Source of the DNA: Myxococcales bacterium | GTDB lineage: Bacteria > Myxococcota_A > Polyangia > Polyangiales > JADJMO01 | Length of the DNA stretch: 64,000 nucleotides | NCBI GenBank assembly: GCA_016709545.1 | Contig: JADJMO010000008.1 | Span: 62,001 to 126,000 of the forward strand | Direction: 5' to 3' | Shown: positions 1 through 7,983 of the stretch, in pieces | Numbering within the stretch: position 1 is the first letter of the stretch | How the letters are laid out: the number at the start of each line of letters is the position of its first letter | Position numbers and translations under genes: made by a program | The notes under the pieces: model-generated | Told to the model about the DNA's origin: nothing | Database searches by the model: none | What the model saw: the letters and a program-made list of their open reading frames with translations, nothing else

Positions 1-950
1 AGCTCGCCGACCGGCAGGCCGCGGTGGTCGCACGCGCGCCCTTCCACGAGGCGCTGATGGTCGACACCGGCGAGGAAGCCGGGCCCCGAACCGCGCGAGT
101 AGGTCTGCAGCGCCTGCTCGCGGACCGCGGGTTCGATGCTGGAATCGATCGCAGCTCGGTACAGCCGCGTGGTCGCGGCGACGTACTCCGGGCCCTTGAG
201 GCGCCCCTCGATCTTGATCGACGAGACGCCGATCGCCATCAGCGCGGGGATCAGCGCGGAGGCCTCGAGGTCTTCGGGCGAGAGCAGGTACGCGTCGTCG
301 CCGAGATCGCGCACGACGCCGTCGACCACGAGCTGGTAGGGCAGACGGCACGCCTGCGCGCACGCGCCGCGGTTGGCGCTGCGGCCGCCGATGGCCTCGC
401 TCGTGAGGCACTGGCCCGAATACGAGATGCAGAGCGCCCCGTGCACGAACACCTCGAGCTCGGCGTCGGTCTCGGCGCGGATCTTCGCGATGTCGGCGAC
501 CGACAGCTCGCGGGCCAGGATCACCCGCTCGGCGCCGAGCTCGCGGGCCAGCTCGACCGAGCCCGCGTCGGTGCAGGTCATCTGCGTGGAGGCGTGGAGG
601 GGCAGGGTGGGCGCGATCGCCTTCACGATCCGCGCGACCCCGAGATCCTGCACGATCACCGCGTCGACCCCCGCCGCGGCGCACGCGCGGATGGCCGCCT
701 CGATCGCCGGCAACTCCGCGTCGAACACCAGCGTGTTGAGCGTGACGTACCCGCGCACGCCGTGGGCGTGGAGCTCGTCCATGGTCTTGCCGAGCGACGC
801 CGCGTCGAAGTTGGTGGCGCGCGCCCGCGCGTTGAAGCCCTCGAGGCCGAAATACACGGCATCCGCGCCGGCGCGCACGGCCGCCCGCATCGCGGCGGCG
901 TCGCCGGCGGGGGCCAGCACCTCGGGACGTTCTCGGGCCATCGTCGCCAT
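1..950 (-). CDS. U32-family peptidase-like protein (RlhA/TrhP type), C-terminus cut by window edge
   Basis: The visible N-terminal 316 residues start MATMARERPEVLAPAGD and carry the U32 core: a TIM-barrel-like run (AVYFGLEGFNARA, VIVQDLGV, LHASTQMTCT) and a Cys cluster at about C174, C181, C197 and C201 in the context SANRGACAQACRLPY. Family knowledge: U32 proteins of this type (E. coli RlhA and TrhP/YegQ) are tRNA or rRNA hydroxylation enzymes rather than proven proteases, and the four Cys bind a metal centre. The SANRG..C spacing looks closer to the RlhA-like long form, but the C-terminal domain that would decide is outside the window. The start is ATG at 950, with ATG at 941 as an alternative. 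The gene is divergent from the DUF971 gene, leaving about 22 bases between the starts. Confidence 0.88.
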   Translation of the reverse strand, partial: MATMARERPEVLAPAGDAAAMRAAVRAGADAVYFGLEGFNARARATNFDAASLGKTMDELHAHGVRGYVTLNTLVFDAELPAIEAAIRACAAAGVDAVIVQDLGVARIVKAIAPTLPLHASTQMTCTDAGSVELARELGAERVILARELSVADIAKIRAETDAELEVFVHGALCISYSGQCLTSEAIGGRSANRGACAQACRLPYQLVVDGVVRDLGDDAYLLSPEDLEASALIPALMAIGVSSIKIEGRLKGPEYVAATTRLYRAAIDSSIEPAVREQALQTYSRGSGPGFLAGVDHQRLVEGRACDHRGLPVGE

Positions 951-972
951 GCTTAGCATCCACCACCTCGCG

Positions 973-1323
973 ATGCCGGACCCGCGCTTCACCCCCACCG
1001 CCGTGCGCTCTCCCTGGAAGGCGCAGACCACCGAGATCGACTGGGCCGACGGCCACACGGCGATCTACCCGCACGAGATCCTGCGCGGCTACTGCCCGTG
1101 CGCCGGTTGCCAGGGCCACAAGGTCGAGATCGCGTTCGTCCCCGGGGGCGACACGAGCATCGCCAAGATCGAGCCGGTCGGCGACTACGGCCTCTCGTTC
1201 GAGTGGGGCGATGGCCACGCCACCGGCATCTACACGTTCCGCTACCTGCGCGGCCTCTGTCGCTGCGACAAGTGCGTGCCGCGCGAGCAGGCCGAAGAGC
1301 GCCCGACGCTGAATCGCGCCTAG
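973..1323 (+). CDS. DUF971 domain protein (gamma-butyrobetaine hydroxylase N-terminal-like)
   Basis: This protein of about 116 residues is a single DUF971/GBBH-like_N domain: a Trp-Ala-Asp-Gly beta start (IDWADGHTAIYPHEILRG), a first Cys group (YCPCAGCQGH) and a second one (LCRCDKCVPRE). Stand-alone bacterial members occur near Fe-S and NAD-related genes, but their role is not settled; the Cys pairs suggest metal binding. I chose ATG 973 (MPDPRF). An in-frame ATG at 949 would add eight residues but would overlap the start of the divergent U32 gene. The stop almost touches the stop of the convergent redoxin gene at 1325. Confidence 0.8.
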   Translation: MPDPRFTPTAVRSPWKAQTTEIDWADGHTAIYPHEILRGYCPCAGCQGHKVEIAFVPGGDTSIAKIEPVGDYGLSFEWGDGHATGIYTFRYLRGLCRCDKCVPREQAEERPTLNRA

Positions 1324-1324
1324 A

Positions 1325-2052
1325 TCACTTGGTCTCGGAGACGATCTTCTTCAGGTTCGCGTAGTCGATCGGGTCGGAGAGGATGGTGGAGACGGGCCCG
1401 CCGAACGGCAGGAAACGCGCGAGCTTGCCGTCGGTGCCGTAGACGTAGAGGTCGTCCTTGACGCCGCCCATCTTCTTCCACGCGGTGACCGCGTCGGTGT
1501 CCTGGAGCAGCGGGTAGTCGCACTTGCTCACCAGGTTGGGCTGGTCGGCCACCGCGTCGAGCGAGTTCACCGCGACGAAGGCGATGTCCTTGCCCTCCAG
1601 CTTCAGCTCTTTCTGCATCGCATCCAACCTGGACGCTTGGTTCTGGCAGAACCCTCACCAGGCCGCTAACAGCGCGACGACGGTGACCTTGGGCTTGAAC
1701 GCCGAGAGGCCGTACTTGGTCTTGAAGCCCGGGCTCTTGGGCTGGAAGTCCTCGAGCTCCCACGTGGGCATCGGGGCGCCGATGCAGGTGGTGGCCGGGT
1801 CGCAGGTCGGGGCGTCGCTCGCGTCGGCGAGCAAGCCGTCGGCCGCGCCGTCGGTCGCGTCGCCGGCGTCGAGCCCGCCCTCGACGAGGCGTCGAAGGTC
1901 TCGGCGAGCCCATCGGTGCCCGTGTCGCGGCCCGTGTCGCGACCCGTGTCGAGGCCCGTGCTCGAGTCCACCGCGGCGTCGACGGCCACGGGCGTGTTCT
2001 CGCCCGCGCAGCCGAGGGCGACACCGAAGAGGGGCGACGCGAGCGAACGCAT
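1325..2052 (-). CDS. Probable selenoprotein: redoxin/thioredoxin-like lipoprotein with a Sec-x-x-Cys (TGA) active site
   Basis: The start is ATG 2052 (MRSLASPLFGVALGC), a lipoprotein signal with lipobox ALGC. An Asp/Thr-rich linker follows, then a redoxin domain. The domain reads ...KVTVVALLAAW, then TGA at 1657-1655, then GFCQNQASRLDAMQKEL, in one frame. TGA therefore falls on the first Cys of the expected W-C-x-x-C motif, giving W-U-G-F-C; the rest of the fold (FVAVNSL, CDYPLLQDTD, YVYGTDGKLARFLPF) continues to the stop at 1325-1327. Family knowledge: bacterial TlpA/AhpC-like selenoproteins use U-x-x-C. A naive annotation would give a 100-residue fragment starting at TTG 1627. A separate one-base deletion near 1880-1890 breaks the linker and looks like a sequence error. 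The gene starts 38 bases after the FGE-like gene, probably in one operon. Sec incorporation is inferred, not shown; one base change from TGC/TGT is the alternative. Confidence 0.75.
1624..1640 (-). promoter_or_regulatory. Candidate bacterial SECIS hairpin downstream of the in-frame TGA
   Basis: Counting from the base after TGA, nucleotides +15 to +31 read CCAAGC-GUCCA-GGUUGG. Five of six stem pairs form, with one G-G mismatch, and the loop starts with GU at +21. In known bacterial SECIS elements (E. coli fdhF type) an apical loop with an early G/U lies roughly 20 bases after the UGA, so the position fits. The stem is short and no folding program was run. A competing hairpin (GGUUCU-GCC-AGAACC at +2 to +16) has a stronger stem, but its loop lies too near the UGA. 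Confidence 0.4.
1921..1956. repeat. Three 12-bp tandem repeats in the lipoprotein linker
   Basis: Three near-identical units (cgtgtcgcggcc, cgtgtcgcgacc, cgtgtcgaggcc) encode on the minus strand the Asp-Thr-Gly-Arg repeats of the selenoprotein linker. Such linkers in lipoproteins vary in length by slippage. Confidence 0.7.
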
Positions 2053-2090
2053 CCCGGAGGATGCCACGGCCGCCCAGGGTGTAAAGGCGC

Positions 2091-2915
2091 TCACTTGCAG
2101 CAGCGGAAGCCGGTCGAGTAGTCGTGGTAGCTCGGGCCGTGCGCGGTCGTCTTGTACAAGCAGCCGTCGCCGTTCTTGTGGGTGTCCATGTAGTAGCCAC
2201 CCTGGAAGTGCGAGGTGCCGGCGCCGTCGCCGGTCCACTCGTGGAGGTTGCCGACCATGTCGTGCACGCCCCAGCCGTTCTTGCACTTGGCGAGCGCGCC
2301 GGTCTTGCTCAGGGTCTTCGGCAGCGCGTTGATGCGCGGGTCGTTCATCTTGTTGGGGTCGGCGAACGCGTCGGGCCCCGGCCCGAACAGCTCGACCACC
2401 GGGTGCTGGCGGGTGCCGTCGCCGTTGCAGCGACCGGCGACCTCGTCGTCGCCGTAGGGGTACTTGGTGGGGTTCTTCCCCTGGCAGGCGTTCAGCCACT
2501 CGTCGGGCGTGCACAGGCGCTTGCCCGCCTCCTCGCACGCGGCCTTGGCCTCGACCTGCGAGATGTAGCCCTGCGGGACGATGCCCTTCTTGACGACCGC
2601 CTTCACCTTGCGGCCGGCCACGGGCGTGTAAGGCGAGTGGTTCTTGGTCTTGCCGCCGGGGAGCACCTCGACGACGCCTGCCTCGTACTTGTCGATGCAG
2701 TAACCGCCGCTCGCGTTGGGGATCGGCGCCATGCCCGCGGGGCAGCCCTTGGGCGCGCTGCCCACGACCTTCGCCGTGACGAGCTTGCTGTTCGTCTTCA
2801 CCGGCGCGGGCGCGAGCGAGGCGGTCTTCTTCTTCGGCGCGGCGTCGAGCACGTACGTGCCCGTCAGCGTGGCCGCGACCACACCGAGCACCACGAGACT
2901 GCGAGTCCCACGCAT
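2091..2915 (-). CDS. Formylglycine-generating enzyme (FGE/SUMF1) family exported protein
   Basis: This protein of about 274 residues starts at ATG 2915 (MRGTRSLVVLGVV), giving an N-terminal hydrophobic segment and export or membrane anchoring. An in-frame upstream start at 2951 would spoil the signal. The FGE-sulfatase domain is recognised from MAPIPNASGGYCIDKYEAG, the RLCTPDEWLNACQG segment, GNLHEWTGDG (a variant of the GNVWEW motif), and the C-terminal STGFRCCK. Family members either convert Cys to formylglycine in sulfatases or act as non-catalytic C-type-lectin-like binding modules; no sulfatase is in the window, so the substrate is unknown. Its stop lies 38 bases before the start of the redoxin selenoprotein, suggesting co-transcription and a shared extracytoplasmic role. 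Confidence 0.8.
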   Translation of the reverse strand: MRGTRSLVVLGVVAATLTGTYVLDAAPKKKTASLAPAPVKTNSKLVTAKVVGSAPKGCPAGMAPIPNASGGYCIDKYEAGVVEVLPGGKTKNHSPYTPVAGRKVKAVVKKGIVPQGYISQVEAKAACEEAGKRLCTPDEWLNACQGKNPTKYPYGDDEVAGRCNGDGTRQHPVVELFGPGPDAFADPNKMNDPRINALPKTLSKTGALAKCKNGWGVHDMVGNLHEWTGDGAGTSHFQGGYYMDTHKNGDGCLYKTTAHGPSYHDYSTGFRCCK

Positions 2916-2997
2916 CCCCGTTGGTGTAGCGCTGCCTCGGAGTGTGGGCAAAATTCGCGCGATGTGTCGGGAAAAGACCCACCCCCGAACCCCTCGT

Positions 2998-3633
2998 TCA
3001 GGGCAGCAGCTGGGCGAGGCGGGCCACGATCATGTCGAGCGCGATCTCGTTCTTGCCGCCCTCGGGGACGATCACGTCCGCCCAGCGCTTGCTCGGCTCG
3101 ACGAACTGCAGGTGCATCGGGCGCACGGTCGCGTAGTACTGGTCGCGGATCGACTGGAACGTGCGGCCGCGGTGCTCCATGTCGCGGCGCACGCGCCGCA
3201 GCACGCGGATGTCCGGGTCGGTGTCGACGAACACCTTGATGTCCATCTGCGCGCGGAGCTCGGCCTCGACGAACACGAGGATGCCCTCGACGATCACGAT
3301 GGGCGCCGGCGCGACGACGCGGCCGCCGTCCTTGCTGCGGCCGTGGTTCGTGTAGTCGTAGACCGGCACCTCGATCGAGCGGCCGGCCTTGAGCTCCTCG
3401 AGGTGGCGCACCAGCAGCTCGGTCTCGAGCGAGGCCGGGTGATCGAAGTTCACCTTCTCGCGCTCCGCGAACGAGAGCTCCGAGAGATCGCGGTAGTAGC
3501 TGTCGTGCTCGATGAGCACACAGCTGTCCTTCATGCGCTCGGCGATGCGGCGGGACACGGTGGTCTTGCCGGACCCCGTGCCGCCGGCGATTCCAATGAC
3601 GATCGGCGGCGGCTTGACGATGTCGACCTGCAT
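2998..3633 (-). CDS. udk: Uridine kinase
   Basis: This 211-residue protein phosphorylates uridine (and cytidine) to the monophosphate in the cytoplasm, in pyrimidine salvage. The P-loop GIAGGTGSGKTT lies near residue 15, followed by the conserved HDSYYRD, the NFDHPASLET region, YDYTNHGRSKD, an IVIVEGILVF strand and a lid region (DTDPDIRVLRRVRRDMEHRGR). Length and motif order match bacterial Udk. The start is ATG 3633 (MQVDIVKPPPIVIGI). The start is only about 25 bases from the divergent WD40 lipoprotein start, so any promoters must overlap the opposite gene. Confidence 0.95.
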   Translation of the reverse strand: MQVDIVKPPPIVIGIAGGTGSGKTTVSRRIAERMKDSCVLIEHDSYYRDLSELSFAEREKVNFDHPASLETELLVRHLEELKAGRSIEVPVYDYTNHGRSKDGGRVVAPAPIVIVEGILVFVEAELRAQMDIKVFVDTDPDIRVLRRVRRDMEHRGRTFQSIRDQYYATVRPMHLQFVEPSKRWADVIVPEGGKNEIALDMIVARLAQLLP

Positions 3634-3658
3634 CGCCCCGCGTACTAGCGTGGCCGCG

Positions 3659-6265
3659 ATGCGCACGCACGGCCTGCTCGCGTCCCTGACGTTGATTGCC
3701 TGCGCGCCGGCGCCGCCTCCTCCGCCGAACCCACCCATGGCCTCTCGACCGGCCACCTTCGTGGCGACGGCCACGCCCTCGACGCCTTGCGCCCAGGGGC
3801 GTGCGCTGCGCGAGGCCGCGCGGGGCCACCTTTCGGCAGGGAAGCTGGAGCGGACCGTCCGGGTGCTCGGCGACGCGGACCAGCTCTGCCCCGACGAGGC
3901 GCCCCTCACCTGGCCGCTCCTGCTGTCCACGCTCGTCGATCTGGGCAAGTGGGCCGAGGCGCGTGCCCTCGCCACCCGTATCGACGCGACCCCCGACGCG
4001 CCCGAGGACGCGCGGCTCGCGGTGATCGAGGCCAAGGCGCGGCTCGCCGATCTCGACCACCCCCCGAACCCGAGCGCCCGGGCCGAGGCGGAGAAGAAGC
4101 TCGTCGCGGCGTCGACGGTCGCCACGAGCGACCCCAGCGCGGCCAAGGCAGCGTTCCTCGACGCCTGGAAGCTCGACCACCCGAACGGCCCCGCGCTCCT
4201 CGGCGCCGCCGTCGCCGCGCAAGCGCTCAAGCAGCCGGTCGAGGCGCGGCGCCTCTTCGATCGCGCGGCGGTCGACCTCGAGCGCAGCACCGGCCTCACC
4301 CTCGAGCACGAGCTCGCCAACGGCTTCGGCGGGTTCGTCGAGGCCCTCGCCTACGGCCAGACCAAGCTGTTCCAGCCCCTTGGCAGCAATGGCAGCAAGC
4401 CCGTGCTCGCGGTCGCGCACAAGAACCAGGTGTCGGTGCTCGACGCGCAGAGCCTCCGCGAGCGCGTGCGCCTGCGCGGGCACACCGCCACGGTGATCGC
4501 GGTCCACGTGCTCGGCGACGGCGCCACCGCGCTCACGGCGGCCCGCGACGGCACCGCGCGCGCGTGGGACCTGAAGACCGGCAAGGAGAAGCACCGCTTC
4601 GCCGGCCACGACGGCGCCGTGCACGGGCTCGCCATCTCCGAGAACGAGACGCTGGTCGCCACCGTCGGCGCCGACGGCACCGCGCGCGTGTTCGACCGCG
4701 CGACGGGCGGAGCGCTGGCCACGCTCGCCCAGGGTGGCTCGGCGCGGGCCGTCGCCTTCTCGCCGGGCGGCACCGAGCTCGCCGTCGCCACCGACGACGG
4801 CAAGGTGCTCGTGTGGGAGTGGAAGACGGGCGCCAAGCTCGCCGCGCTCCACGGCCACAAGGGCTCCGTGCGCGCGGTGCTGCACACCGGCGCGCTCGTC
4901 TACACCGCGGGCGAGGACGGCACGCTGCGCGTCTTCGACCGCAAGTCCTCGGCGCAGAAGCACACCGCCGCGCACCAGGGGCCGGTCGTCGCGCTCGCGC
5001 TCTCGCCGGACAAGAAGCGCGTGGCCTCGGCCTCGCTCGACCAGACGGTGCGCACCTGGTCGGCGCAGCTCGCCCCCGAGAAGGTGCTCGGCGGCCACAC
5101 CGCGATGGCGCTCTCGCTCGGGTTCTCGCCCGACGGCAAGTCGCTCGCGACCGGCGACTTCGACACCGTGCACGTGTGGGACGCCGCAGCGGGCACGGAG
5201 CTCTCGCGCGTGGAGCGGCACACCCACCCGGTCGGGTCGCTCGCGTTCGTGGGCGCGACGGAGCAAACGCTGCTCGTCGGCACCGGCGACGGCGCGGTGC
5301 GCGCGTGGTCCATCGCCGGCATCCGCCGCTTCGTCGGGCACACGAGCACGGTCACCGCGGTCGCGCCCGACCCGCTCGGCACGTGGTTCGTCTCGGGTGG
5401 CCTCGATGGCCACCTCCGCCGCTGGACCCTCGCGCCCTACGATCCGAGCCCCGTGTTCGACGTGCCCGCGGGCAGCGTGCAGGCCGCGGCCATCGCCAAG
5501 GACGGCAAGACGATCGCCGTCGCCACGCCCGACAAGTCGCTGCGCCGCTTCGACCCGTTCGGCGCGACCATCGACGACGGCAAGGGCCCGGGCGCGTACG
5601 GCGTCGCGTTCTCCCCCGACGGCAAGCGCGTCGCGTTCGCGGCGATCGGCAAGGTCGTGGTGGTGCGCGAGACGGACTCGTTCGACGAGAAGCTCCGCCT
5701 GATGGGGCACACTGGCAGCGTCACCGCGGTCGCGTGGTCGGCCGACGGCGCGACGATCGCCTCGGCCTCGGCAGACAAGACGGTGCGCCTGTGGAGCGCG
5801 AAGAACGGCGCGCCGCTCGCCACGCTGCAGCACGGCGAGCCGGTGCACGCGCTCGCGTTCCGGCCCGTGTCGTCCAGCGACGGACCGTGGCTCGTGACCG
5901 GCGCGGCCGACGGCTCGATCCGCGCGTTCACCGCCGGATACAAGGAGCTGATGAAGTTCGCGGCGCACACCGACGTGGTCACGGCGCTCTCGATCTCGTC
6001 GGACGGCGGCCTCCTCGCGACCGGCAGCAAGGACGGCAGCGCCCACGTGTTCACGCTCCCCGGCGCGCAGCGCAAGCTCACCCTGCGCGGGATCTCCCAG
6101 ACCGATGCGGGCTATGCGTTCGCGCCCGACGGCGGCTTCGTCGGCTTCGGCGAGGTGCGCGACTACCCGGTGTGCCGCCTCGGCGCGCTCGCAGTGCGCT
6201 ACGAGCTCTGCGAGGAGCGCTTCGTCCGCGAGGATCTGCTCCGCGGGGTGTTCGGGGGGAAGTAG
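3659..6265 (+). CDS. Large WD40-repeat lipoprotein
   Basis: This 868-residue protein starts at ATG 3659 (MRTHGLLASLTLIACAP) with a lipobox ending at C15, then a Pro-rich stretch. Residues of about 40-220 look alpha-helical and TPR-like (AARGHLSAGKLERTVRVL, LVDLGKWAEARALA). From about residue 250 to the end there is a long series of WD40 repeats with recurrent blocks such as LRGHTATVIAV, DGTARAWD, GHDGAVHGLAIS, FSPDGKSLATGD and SADKTVRLWS, about a dozen in all, enough for two propellers. WD40 proteins are scaffolds for protein complexes. The unusual point is the lipoprotein signal, which would put the propellers outside the cytoplasm. The downstream small reading frame overlaps its stop by one base. 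Confidence 0.85.
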   Translation: MRTHGLLASLTLIACAPAPPPPPNPPMASRPATFVATATPSTPCAQGRALREAARGHLSAGKLERTVRVLGDADQLCPDEAPLTWPLLLSTLVDLGKWAEARALATRIDATPDAPEDARLAVIEAKARLADLDHPPNPSARAEAEKKLVAASTVATSDPSAAKAAFLDAWKLDHPNGPALLGAAVAAQALKQPVEARRLFDRAAVDLERSTGLTLEHELANGFGGFVEALAYGQTKLFQPLGSNGSKPVLAVAHKNQVSVLDAQSLRERVRLRGHTATVIAVHVLGDGATALTAARDGTARAWDLKTGKEKHRFAGHDGAVHGLAISENETLVATVGADGTARVFDRATGGALATLAQGGSARAVAFSPGGTELAVATDDGKVLVWEWKTGAKLAALHGHKGSVRAVLHTGALVYTAGEDGTLRVFDRKSSAQKHTAAHQGPVVALALSPDKKRVASASLDQTVRTWSAQLAPEKVLGGHTAMALSLGFSPDGKSLATGDFDTVHVWDAAAGTELSRVERHTHPVGSLAFVGATEQTLLVGTGDGAVRAWSIAGIRRFVGHTSTVTAVAPDPLGTWFVSGGLDGHLRRWTLAPYDPSPVFDVPAGSVQAAAIAKDGKTIAVATPDKSLRRFDPFGATIDDGKGPGAYGVAFSPDGKRVAFAAIGKVVVVRETDSFDEKLRLMGHTGSVTAVAWSADGATIASASADKTVRLWSAKNGAPLATLQHGEPVHALAFRPVSSSDGPWLVTGAADGSIRAFTAGYKELMKFAAHTDVVTALSISSDGGLLATGSKDGSAHVFTLPGAQRKLTLRGISQTDAGYAFAPDGGFVGFGEVRDYPVCRLGALAVRYELCEERFVREDLLRGVFGGK

Positions 6266-6459
6266 TGGAAGCGTCGGTCGACCTGTCGGGCGTCGAGTTC
6301 ATCGAGCTGCACGACGCGTGGGTCGAGCGGCTCGTCGTCCAGGGCGACGGGCGGGGTCGGGGGGGGGGCGCTGAGGAGGAGCTGCGAGGTGCGCTTCGAC
6401 GACGGCGGTCGTGTGCGAGCAGACACACCACCTGGGCGCTGACGGCTCCACTCGACTGA
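6265..6459 (+). pseudogene. Small reading frame coupled to the WD40 gene, probably frameshifted or decayed
   Basis: A GTG at 6265 overlaps the last base of the WD40 stop. It opens a plausible peptide (VEASVDLSGVEFIELHDAWVERL, then VVQGDG) that hits a run of nine or more G around 6357-6367. After the run, the original frame turns Arg-rich and stops at 6459. A neighbouring frame instead reads RSCEVRFDDGGRVRADT, which looks more protein-like. This suggests a short beta-rich protein broken by an indel in the G run, by decay or by sequence error. The rest of the gap to 6575 shows no further gene or clear signal. Confidence 0.35.
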
Positions 6460-6575
6460 GCAGGCCGGTCGACACGAGCGCGGCTGCGAGGGTTGAGCCT
6501 GAGTTCGCGAACGGCTGCGGCGCCAGCGGGGAGGACGGTTGCGTCCAGCGCCTCGTGAAGACCGCGCGGCTTCGC

Positions 6576-7971
6576 CTACCCCCAGGTCGAGCCGGGGGCG
6601 AGCTCTGACGGGTCAGGGCCCACGAACCAGCCGCAGCGCTGGCCGATCTCCGTCACGCGGTTCACCAGCGGGACGAGGCCCTGGTTCTTGGCGAAGAAGT
6701 CGTGCACGCCGAGGATCGAGAACCGCCAGTGGTCCGCCGGGTCGTCCTTCGCGGTCACCACGAGCACGCGGGCCTCCGCGCCGTTCGGCGAGGCGCGCAG
6801 CATGGAGAGCGTGTCGACGCCGTCGATGCCGCTCGCTCCCAGGTCGAGCAGCACGAGGTGCGGGGCCGTGCGCTCCGCGATCGCGATCGCCTCGGCGCCC
6901 GACTTCGCGACCGACACGCGCACCTGGCGCCGATAGAACGCGAGCATCGCCGCGCGCGCGGCCACCTTGCGGAAGCTCTCGTCGTCGTCGACCACGAGGA
7001 TGCGCAGGATGTCCTTGCCCTGCCCGCCCTCGGGCTGCGAAGGCGCCGGCTCCTCGTCTCCCGAGCGCCAGTGGGCCATCGCGTGGTCGAGCGCCGCAGT
7101 GACCGCGGCGAACCCCTCGTAGCGGTCGTTCGGGTTCTTGCGGAGCATGCGCGCGATGATGCGGTCGAACACGCGCAGGTTCGGGCGGATCGAGGAGAGC
7201 AGCGGGGGCTCGGTCTCGGCGTGCGCGTGCAGCACGTCGGCCACGTCCTCGAACGGGAAGGGCAGCTGCCCGGGTGAGGAGCTCGAACGCGGTGACGCCG
7301 AAGGCGTAGACGTCGGCGGTGGGCCCGATCATCTCGTTCTTGGCCTGCTCGGGCGGCATGTAGTGCGGCGAGCCGGCGACGATCTCGCTCATACGACCGT
7401 CGTTGGGCAGCGCGAGGCCGAAATCGACGAGCACCGGGCGACCGCTGTCGTTCTCGATGACGATGTTGCCGGGCTTCACGTCGCGGTGGATGAGGCCTTG
7501 CTGGTGTACCGCGGCGAGCCCCGAGGCCACCTGGCGCAGGATGGTGAGCACCCGGTAGGCCGGGATGTGGGCGCCGTGCTCGAGGTGCTCGAACAGGATG
7601 GCGTCGAGGTCGCGGCCGTCGACGAACTCCATCGCGAAGAACATCTGGTCGTCGTGCGCGCCGAAGGCGTAGATGCGCACCACGTGCTCGTGCCGCACGC
7701 TCGCGAGCGCCGAGGCCTCGCGCTGGAAGAACTCCACGACGTCGGCGCGGGCCGCGAGCTCGGGGGCGATCACCTTCAGCGCCACCCGGCGCCCGAGGCC
7801 CACGTCCTCGGCGCGGTAGATGACCCCCATGCCGCCGCGCGCGATCTCGTGGTCGAGCATGTAGCGCCCGTCGACGAGCGGCACCGAGCGCATCGACACG
7901 ACCGGCGCGGAGTCGGGCGGGAGCTTGAACCCGGCCCGGGACGAGCGGACCCCTTGGGTGCGGACCTTCAT
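6576..7971 (-). CDS. Ser/Thr protein kinase with C-terminal response-regulator receiver domain (one frameshift)
   Basis: The start is ATG 7971 (MKVRTQGVRSSRAGF). The kinase domain begins near residue 40: Gly loop IARGGMGVIYRA, Lys in RRVALKVIAPE, catalytic LIHRDVKPGNIVIEN, LVDFGLALP, and the APE-like MPPEQAK. The frame breaks at about 7269-7273, where ACCCGGGCAG has one base more than expected for T-G-Q-L-P-F. The other frame then completes the kinase (DRIIARMLRKNPNDRYEG) and adds a receiver domain: LRILVVDDDES, phospho-acceptor LLDLGASG and VLVVTAKDD. No membrane segment or PEGA is seen. A cytoplasmic kinase with a C-terminal receiver links Ser/Thr and His-Asp signalling. The break is most likely a sequence error; if real, the kinase lobe would be truncated. 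Confidence 0.82.
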
Positions 7972-7983
7972 GGCCGGAGCAGT

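Noticed and set aside
1639..1653. Hairpin GGUUCU-GCC-AGAACC right after the TGA as the SECIS
   Set aside because: Its loop is only about 8 bases from the TGA, nearer than in known bacterial SECIS elements; kept as a competitor only.
2864..6046. A 1,060-residue open frame on the minus strand, antisense to the WD40 gene
   Set aside because: It is a by-product of high GC at third positions; the composition is Arg/Ala/Gly-rich with no domain, and it covers two well-supported genes.
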